DNA of 7,535 nucleotides from contig DDTZ01000148.1 of NCBI GenBank assembly GCA_002344565.1, forward strand, positions 1 to 7,535, written 5' to 3'. Source of the stretch: Bdellovibrionaceae bacterium UBA2351. Its GTDB lineage: Bacteria; Bdellovibrionota; Bdellovibrionia; Bdellovibrionales; Bdellovibrionaceae. Positions 1 through 4,383 of the stretch are shown here, piece after piece. A program made the position numbers and the translations under genes. The stretch's first letter is position 1; each line of letters starts with the position of its first letter. The notes beneath the pieces were generated by a model that was not told the DNA's origin, ran no database searches, and worked only from the letters and a program-made list of their open reading frames with translations.

Positions 1-66
1 AGAAAGGCAGAAGCCAAAGCAAATGCCATGGCCGTGTATAATTGGAAACTTGAGGTTTCAGCGTAG
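1..66 (+). CDS. C-terminal end of a gene entering from the left (partial, unknown)
   Basis: Frame 1 is open from the window edge to a TAG at 64-66 and gives 21 residues, ending KLEVSA. The tail is rich in Lys and Ala (RKAEAKANAMAVYNWKLEV), as in a charged helix. Codons mostly start with a purine (aga aag gca gaa gcc aaa gca), which favours this frame over frame 2, also open up to position 106. It converges on the PilZ gene with a 36-bp gap that contains no evident terminator hairpin. Too little remains to assign a function. Confidence 0.45.
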   Translation, partial: RKAEAKANAMAVYNWKLEVSA

Positions 67-102
67 AAAGGTAGAGGTAACACTAACGCTATTTATAACA
101 AA

Positions 103-777
103 CTAAGCGGCATCCAAGCTAGTAAATTGCACACCAATACCACTGCTTGCGCCCGAATGCGCTTCACCGCTACGAACCCAAACCACTCGACCATCTAGCT
201 GTAATGATTTTTTAGTTGGCGGATGTTCCTGCTTAGGTAAATTTACTTTCAATGTGTGACCGACTCGTAAATGTATACCTTTGTATTCAATAAAGGCACC
301 ACTCGCAGAATAATTTTTCATTCGACTTGGAATCAGTAATCCGGTTTCCATTACTACCATGCGAACAGGTTCATCCGTTATAAATCTTGGAAATCGTTGA
401 GTCGCCACAAGCGAACTATCCGAGATCAATTGATTAATCATTCCCCGAATCAATTGATCTCCTAGCGGAACTTGCAACGTGATGATATTTCCCATCTCGG
501 TTACTTGTTTATAGGCGTGGATAGAAATTTGTTGAGTTAAAATAATAAACTGCGATTTAGGATTTTTATGTGCAAAAGGCAGAATCCAACGCAACTGACG
601 TTCGTTCACACATTCACAGGAATACAGAACAAAATCGAACGCATCGGTCTTAAAACCCGAAGTCACATTCCTCAATAACATCTTCTGAACACTTTGGAAT
701 TGGAACATGTCCAAAAAATATTCTGGAAACGATGGTGAATTTTCAACTTCGATTATCAATGCAGTTTTTGTAAGCAT
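103..777 (-). CDS. Degenerate receiver-like domain fused to a PilZ domain (c-di-GMP effector family)
   Basis: 224 residues, cytoplasmic, with no signal peptide or membrane segment. Residues about 1-120 have the alternating strand/helix pattern of a response-regulator receiver: hydrophobic strand ALIIEV at 6-11, FDFVLYS at 47-53, QFIILT at 76-81, and a PLG near 104-106. The usual phosphoacceptor Asp after the third strand is replaced (S53/C54), and the conserved Lys before the Pro is V103, so phosphorylation is unlikely. Residues about 126-221 form a PilZ domain: QRFPRF at 127-132, NYSASG (the [D/N]xSxxG motif) at 155-160, GRVVWV at 196-201 and GIGVQF at 213-218. The first Arg of the canonical RxxxR c-di-GMP clamp is Gln127, so nucleotide binding may be weakened or lost. 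An in-frame stop lies upstream at 796-798 with no other start between; a weak AGG lies 6 nt before ATG. The gene follows the U32 gene by 59 bp on the same strand and may be co-transcribed, but no functional link is obvious. The family call is firm; its target is unknown. Confidence 0.93.
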   Translation of the reverse strand: MLTKTALIIEVENSPSFPEYFLDMFQFQSVQKMLLRNVTSGFKTDAFDFVLYSCECVNERQLRWILPFAHKNPKSQFIILTQQISIHAYKQVTEMGNIITLQVPLGDQLIRGMINQLISDSSLVATQRFPRFITDEPVRMVVMETGLLIPSRMKNYSASGAFIEYKGIHLRVGHTLKVNLPKQEHPPTKKSLQLDGRVVWVRSGEAHSGASSGIGVQFTSLDAA

Positions 778-779
778 GA

Positions 780-832
780 CTAGCCTATCGCCGAATTATT
801 AAGAATCTTTAATCGACCTAGGCCTAGTCTAG
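780..832. repeat. CTAG-rich palindromic spacer between the U32 and PilZ genes
   Basis: The tetranucleotide CTAG occurs four times here (780-783, 818-821, 824-827, 829-832). CTAG is generally scarce in bacterial genomes. The central part, CTAGGCCTAG at 818-827, is a perfect 10-bp palindrome. It has no loop and no following T-run, so it is not a typical intrinsic terminator. It could be a protein-binding site upstream of the PilZ gene or a remnant of a small repeat. I found no convincing -35/-10 pair in this gap. Confidence 0.4.
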
Positions 833-836
833 CTAA

Positions 837-3371
837 CTATAAGAAGCTGTGATCTTTCTTACGTGCTTGATATTCAACAGATTTATTCAACTGTCTAGGC
901 GAAAGGCCATATAATTCTTTTGTCTGTAAATCAGCTAACGCTTCGTTTATAGACTTATTCCCTTCGATCACATCAACGTAGTTTCTAACTTTGAGAACTA
1001 ACTCATCACCCGTCTCATGCAAAGCCTCATAGCGAATTTCGCCTAATCCTAACGCTTTCCAATCTGCTAGATACGGCAGGGCCGTCTGTGCACTTGAGTT
1101 ATACATCGTATTACGACACTCATGATCTGGCTTAATCCAGTGATAGTGACCAAACTGATCTTTTAGTTGCACTTTATGTTTTTCACACGGCTTACCACAG
1201 TCTTTGTAGCTCTTGCCTTTACTTAAGAACGCCGCAAACACACAGTGCTCCATATGGAAGCTTGGCATCGATTGATGAATCGTCACTTCAGCTTTACGAG
1301 CGTCCACATGCTTCAACAGACTTGCTGTCTGATCGAAATTCAAATCATACGACAGGCACACTGAATCCAAACCGTTCTGAGTTAGGTATTCAAATGTTTT
1401 ATGATTAGTCACGTTTAAGCTAAAATCGCCTTTCAATTCACCGGTAAACTTTTGAATATTCTTATAGTAATAAAGAGCACCCAAGTTTCTGACCAGAATG
1501 AAATCTGGATTCATTGAATGAATGATTTTTAAATTGATGTACTCTTGCGGCTTTAAAATACGAGTCGTGGCGATGCCGACTTTGATACCGATATTTTTGA
1601 TTTGTTCTACTGAATCTTTGTAATCACGACCAAACTCAAAATCTAGGCACACGGATTTAATTTGCTGAGACTGCAATACTCCCGCTTGAATCGCCTGGAC
1701 TAAATCACGAACTTGTTCTTTGTTTCTTAATAGAACGTTCAACGATACCTTCGTATTGGGTGTCGCTATTCTTTCTTCCGGCAATGCGTAATCAGCAATC
1801 GTTACAACTTTTGAACTCTCGATTTTATTTTCGGCTCTTAGACGCGTCAATTCCGCAAACAATTTTTGGCGAAGATTTTTAATCTCTTTGTGGTTTAAGA
1901 ATAACGACACACCTTCAGTCAAATTGGTACGGAAGGATTTGCGATCCAGCTTAAATACAGTATTCGCTAATGACGAAAATTCATCAAACAATGTATCGTT
2001 CGTAAGCGGTTTATTCTGCGCTTTCGACAGAACGCTTTCGGATTCCAATTTTAAATTGAAACGATCGTCTTGGACTTCAACAACCAGAGGTTGCCCTTCC
2101 ACTAATGTCAATGTTATCGCGACTGGCGTTTTTTTAAATGTATTTTTATCGGTCAAAGATTTTTCGATCTCGCGTTTCTGACTGCGATCGTGATTTAGAT
2201 ACACAGTTGACCCCATGGCTTCGCGTCTAATCATCGTCGAGTTTGAGAATTCGACCGTGATCGAATTTTTAGCCTGAGTGATCGAATACACAGAACCGCC
2301 GTTTTTTTGGTCTATTTCAAACCACAACAAACCATCGCCATTTTCAATATCCATCTTGTTTTTATTTAACTCAATGGTCATTGAACTTTTTTGAATCATC
2401 ACCACGCGACCAATTTCCACACCACGGTGGGAACCAAAACGCCCGTCAACTAGCTCTTGATGATTCACGCCATGTAGCCAGCCAGGAAAAAAACCCCGAG
2501 AGTACTCAACTCCCATTTTGTTTTTTTCCTTTTGAACGTGTTCATCGGTAAGCGATTCATTTTGAATGGTTTTATCAATAGCGGAACGGAATGACTTGGC
2601 AACCTGAGCCACGTAGTCAGGCGTTTTCAGACGACCTTCGACCTTGAAGCTCTTCACTCCCAGTTTCATCAATTCTGGAACTTCTGCAATGCCGCATAGA
2701 TCTTTGGGTGAAACTAGATATGATTTATCAACCAGGTTTTTAGTTTCCCCGTCGACGATTAGATCATAGCTGAAGCGACAGCTTTGTGCACACTGACCGC
2801 GATTCGCCGACCGGCCACCCAATGTTTCAGATGTAAAACATTGACCTGAATACGAAACACAAAGTGCACCATGGACGAATACTTCAAGCTCCTTCTTCGT
2901 ACGCTCAGCAATTAATTTAATTTCGGGTAATGAGTTTTCACGGCCCAAAACAAATCGTCGAATATCTAAATTTTCTAAAAACTGAATCGCTAAATCATTT
3001 GTGATCGTCATTTGCGTAGACGCATGAACAATTTGTTCCGGACACATGGCTTTAATGATTCGAACTAAACCCAAATCTTGTACGATCAAAGCATCTGGCT
3101 TTAACGGCAACACGTTTTTGATCGACTCAATAACTTGAGGTAACTCGTTCTCAAAAATAACGATGTTGAATGCTAGGTTTACCTTTACGCCATTTAAGTG
3201 ACACAGCTGAATAATTTGCTTTAACTCTTCAAGTTCGAAATCATAACTGCGTCCGCGGGCATTAAATCCTGGAAATCCCACATAGATAGCATCAGCGCCG
3301 TTTTGAATAGCGGCTTCGGCCATTTCTTTTTGGCCAACAGGTAAAAGTAATTCAAAATCGGCCGTCTTCAT
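837..3371 (-). CDS. U32-family RNA hydroxylase-like protein, RlhA-type with an extra C-terminal U32-like half
   Basis: 844 residues, predicted cytoplasmic. The N-terminal TIM-barrel-like U32 domain spans about 5-300 (LLLPVGQKEMAEAAIQNGAD; AIYVG at 28-32). It carries the family signature E163-x-F165-x2-G168-A-L-C171-x4-G176-x-C178 and GGRSANRGQCAQSCR at 185-199. Cys171, 178, 194 and 198 are the four ligands that hold a [4Fe-4S] cluster in this family. A small beta-rich region (about 310-410) and a DUF3656-like segment (about 414-512) follow, as in E. coli RlhA. RlhA makes 5-hydroxycytidine at 23S rRNA C2501; the related TrhP hydroxylates tRNA using prephenate. E. coli RlhA is only about 650 residues. 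Here residues 540-790 form a second barrel-like half with Cys710, 725, 729 and 752. Despite the 'peptidase' family name, an RNA-modifying role is more likely. The start overlaps the chorismate mutase stop by 4 nt (ATGA), and AGAGGT lies 9 nt upstream, so translation is probably coupled. The exact RNA target is inferred, not shown. Confidence 0.96.
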   Translation of the reverse strand: MKTADFELLLPVGQKEMAEAAIQNGADAIYVGFPGFNARGRSYDFELEELKQIIQLCHLNGVKVNLAFNIVIFENELPQVIESIKNVLPLKPDALIVQDLGLVRIIKAMCPEQIVHASTQMTITNDLAIQFLENLDIRRFVLGRENSLPEIKLIAERTKKELEVFVHGALCVSYSGQCFTSETLGGRSANRGQCAQSCRFSYDLIVDGETKNLVDKSYLVSPKDLCGIAEVPELMKLGVKSFKVEGRLKTPDYVAQVAKSFRSAIDKTIQNESLTDEHVQKEKNKMGVEYSRGFFPGWLHGVNHQELVDGRFGSHRGVEIGRVVMIQKSSMTIELNKNKMDIENGDGLLWFEIDQKNGGSVYSITQAKNSITVEFSNSTMIRREAMGSTVYLNHDRSQKREIEKSLTDKNTFKKTPVAITLTLVEGQPLVVEVQDDRFNLKLESESVLSKAQNKPLTNDTLFDEFSSLANTVFKLDRKSFRTNLTEGVSLFLNHKEIKNLRQKLFAELTRLRAENKIESSKVVTIADYALPEERIATPNTKVSLNVLLRNKEQVRDLVQAIQAGVLQSQQIKSVCLDFEFGRDYKDSVEQIKNIGIKVGIATTRILKPQEYINLKIIHSMNPDFILVRNLGALYYYKNIQKFTGELKGDFSLNVTNHKTFEYLTQNGLDSVCLSYDLNFDQTASLLKHVDARKAEVTIHQSMPSFHMEHCVFAAFLSKGKSYKDCGKPCEKHKVQLKDQFGHYHWIKPDHECRNTMYNSSAQTALPYLADWKALGLGEIRYEALHETGDELVLKVRNYVDVIEGNKSINEALADLQTKELYGLSPRQLNKSVEYQARKKDHSFL

Positions 3372-3637
3372 TTTAGTTTTACCTCTAAATACTTTTTGGA
3401 TTCACTCAAGATAGATTTAAAAAAATTCTGCACAGCCATGCGTTCATCGGCATCGGGAATAGACGAATCAAAACGATGAATAATTCCGTCTTCACGTTTT
3501 TGATCGAAGAACGATAGTTGATTGGCTTTTTTAATTTCCCAAATTTTTTTTGTCAGCGTCAGACGACGTTGAAAAAGAGCAGCCAACTCGCCATGAATTT
3601 GATCGATCTCGGAGCGGATTTTGTCGATTTCGTGCAT
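3368..3637 (-). CDS. Small monofunctional chorismate mutase, AroQ class
   Basis: 89 residues, all-helical, the usual size of an AroQ-alpha chorismate mutase, which converts chorismate to prephenate. Aligned by spacing with the E. coli P-protein mutase domain (R11, R28, K39, D48, R51, E52, S84, Q88), the residues found are R8, R25, K36, D45, R48, E49 and S80, with identical spacing for the first six. The Q88 position, which contacts the ether oxygen of the substrate, appears to be L84 (or Y83), so intrinsic activity may be modest. No signal peptide is present, so it is not the secreted subclass. The ATG at 3637 is the only start, because an in-frame TAA lies at 3655-3653, and it lacks a clear Shine-Dalgarno sequence. 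The gene overlaps the U32 gene by ATGA. Prephenate is needed for hydroxylation by U32 proteins, so this enzyme may feed its neighbour rather than, or as well as, Phe/Tyr synthesis. The mutase assignment is strong; the dedicated role is inference. Confidence 0.92.
   Translation of the reverse strand: MHEIDKIRSEIDQIHGELAALFQRRLTLTKKIWEIKKANQLSFFDQKREDGIIHRFDSSIPDADERMAVQNFFKSILSESKKYLEVKLK
3381..3386 (-). promoter_or_regulatory. Ribosome binding site of the U32 gene, inside the chorismate mutase gene
   Basis: The minus strand reads AGAGGT, 9 nt before the U32 ATG, within the last codons of the mutase. Together with the 4-nt stop/start overlap it supports coupled translation of the two proteins. 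Confidence 0.7.
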
Positions 3638-3663
3638 GGCAAGTTTTAACGTTTATTCAGTAT

Positions 3664-3681
3664 TTCCGCAAGGATAGCAGA
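3664..3681 (-). promoter_or_regulatory. Candidate extended -10 promoter of the mutase-U32 operon
   Basis: The minus strand reads TGCTATCCT at 3679-3671, matching the extended -10 form TGnTATnnT, after a T-rich stretch. A start about 7 nt downstream would leave a leader of roughly 27 nt before the ATG at 3637. No good -35 is visible, which is acceptable for extended -10 promoters. The same 11 bases (TGCTATCCTTG on the minus strand) recur at 4354-4344. A position-specific guess, not proven. Confidence 0.3.
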
Positions 3682-3708
3682 AAAATGCTGTAAAAAGTAC
3701 TGTACGAA

Positions 3709-4197
3709 TTACTGACAGGTCCGCGGATAGGATACTCGACATGCGCGGCTGTCTTTATAGGACGCTATATTACAATAGCTCGGCCTTAGGCCCTCACAGG
3801 CTAAGGCCTCTCTATACGAGGGATTTGAACAATAGCTGGGGTGCGCCCCTGCGCACGCGCCGGCGTCTTTATACGTTGGCAATGAACAGTAGGATGGTCG
3901 TGATCCGAAGCAGGCTAAACTTCCTCTATAATTAGGGGAACTACAATAGGTTGGATTAGAACCCTCACAAGCCAATGTGTTGTGGTACGACGTTATCGCA
4001 CAGAAACTTGGATGCGAGCAACGACAGGCTGATGCATTAGCGTAGGTAGTGGAACTACAGTAATTCGGTGTCGACTGACAGGCAGCGAGTACATCCTTAT
4101 AAACGATTTGCGCTTTGGCCTGAGCTTTTTGTTCACACGTTTGCGCCCATGTTTCTACAGATACCCCCAAAATTAGAATCACTAAAAAACGAATCAT
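3709..4197 (-). CDS. Secreted cysteine-rich protein made of 19-residue repeats (unknown function)
   Basis: 162 residues. The N terminus MIRFLVILILGVSVETWA is a Sec signal peptide, with likely cleavage after A18. C21 is not in a lipobox, so this is probably a soluble periplasmic or secreted protein. After a short helical lead (residues 22-38) come seven tandem units beginning at A39, A57, A76, A95, A114, A133 and A152. The first is 18 residues, the next five are 19 each, and the last is cut short at the C terminus. The consensus is A-C-x-G-S-x-P-S-Y-C-S-x-x-S-Y-[KR]-x-x-L. Cysteines alternate 8 and 11 residues apart from C58 to C161. With C21, C40, C47 and the extra C60 the total is 16, an even number that fits full disulfide pairing in an oxidising compartment. 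The ATG is preceded by AAGGGGGG with a 4-nt gap, a good ribosome binding site. I do not recognise the family. It faces the RCC1 lipoprotein gene divergently, and the mutase gene follows after 71 bp. Confidence 0.87.
   Translation of the reverse strand: MIRFLVILILGVSVETWAQTCEQKAQAKAQIVYKDVLAACQSTPNYCSSTTYANASACRCSHPSFCAITSYHNTLACEGSNPTYCSSPNYRGSLACFGSRPSYCSLPTYKDAGACAGAHPSYCSNPSYREALACEGLRPSYCNIASYKDSRACRVSYPRTCQ
3782..3808. repeat. Strong inverted repeat inside the cysteine-repeat gene
   Basis: Perfect 8-bp arms GGCCTTAG (3782-3789) and CTAAGGCC (3801-3808) flank 11 nt. Within that loop CCT (3792-3794) can pair with AGG (3798-3800). It lies in the coding region for residues about 130-138, near the end of the gene. 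There is no T-run behind it on either strand, so it is not a standard terminator. Confidence 0.6.
3841..3856. repeat. GC-only hairpin inside the cysteine-repeat gene
   Basis: Perfect 6-bp arms GTGCGC (3841-3846) and GCGCAC (3851-3856) around CCCT. It sits in the fifth protein repeat, in a locally GC-rich stretch (3840-3866) that stands out from the AT-leaning surroundings. Confidence 0.5.
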
Positions 4198-4379
4198 GTT
4201 TCCCCCCTTGCTGGGTTATTTTCTAGTAAGCGATCACAACTGAGTCACTCTGAAAAAGTGTCTATGTCGCAAAGCTCTTTAAATGGTTTCCCTAAAGAAA
4301 ACTTTGGGCATGTCTCAAGATGGGATGTATCGATAAATCATGTCAAGGATAGCACTAAAAAAACCGAAAAAATGAAGGT
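4198..4379. promoter_or_regulatory. Divergent control region between the cysteine-repeat and RCC1 lipoprotein genes
   Basis: This 182-bp gap must carry the promoters of both divergent genes. It contains a good Shine-Dalgarno for the minus gene (AAGGGGGG, 4209-4202), an inverted repeat CCTAAAG-AAAA-CTTTGGG at 4291-4308 (7-bp arms with one T-G pair), and CAAGGATAGCA at 4344-4354, repeated at 3669-3679. On the minus strand that motif reads as an extended -10 (TGCTATCCT) and would give a leader of about 140 nt for the cysteine-repeat gene. I could not pick a convincing sigma-70 pair for the plus-strand gene. Confidence 0.5.
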
Positions 4380-4383
4380 ATGA
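4372..4383 (+). other. Micro-ORF (M-K-V-stop) overlapping the lipoprotein start codon
   Basis: ATG AAG GTA TGA at 4372-4383 ends on the ATGA that begins the RCC1 lipoprotein gene. The GAAGG at 4374-4378, the only Shine-Dalgarno-like sequence near the lipoprotein ATG, is just 1 nt from it, which is much too close for normal use. Either initiation relies on the A-rich leader upstream, or ribosomes start on the micro-ORF and restart at the overlap. Could be coincidence. Confidence 0.3.

Larger units (their letters stand above)
3712..4083 (-). repeat. Tandem repeat region, about 57-bp units (seven units)
   Basis: The DNA encodes the seven A-C-...-Y-C units of the cysteine-rich protein. The third to sixth units are the most alike at protein level (ACEGSNPTYC, ACFGSRPSYC, ACAGAHPSYC, ACEGLRPSYC). 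Codons differ between units, so the array seems to be old and kept by selection on the protein rather than a recent DNA duplication. Confidence 0.8.

Noticed and set aside
1..28. Possible minus-strand start (MAFALASAF) at 28, resembling a signal peptide
   Set aside because: No ribosome binding site upstream and the plus frame has better codon character; too short to judge.
2..106. Alternative plus frame (frame 2) open to TAA at 104-106, overlapping the PilZ stop
   Set aside because: Codon pattern is less coding-like than frame 1, which ends at 66; cannot be fully excluded.
1888..2181. 97-residue plus-strand open frame inside the U32 gene
   Set aside because: Antisense to a well-supported gene, no motif and no ribosome binding site; a shadow frame.
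3741..3935. 64-residue plus-strand open frame opposite the cysteine repeats
   Set aside because: Arg/Leu/Tyr-rich product explained by the complement of the repeated codons; no supporting signals.
4135..4147. Lipobox at Cys21 of the cysteine-repeat protein
   Set aside because: The residues before it are A-Q-T, which do not fit the [LVI][ASTVI][GAS]C rule; ordinary signal peptidase cleavage is more likely.
4303..4336. Sigma-28-like TCGATAA or sigma-70-like TTGGGC/TATCGA promoter for the lipoprotein gene
   Set aside because: The partner elements are absent at the required spacing or match poorly.
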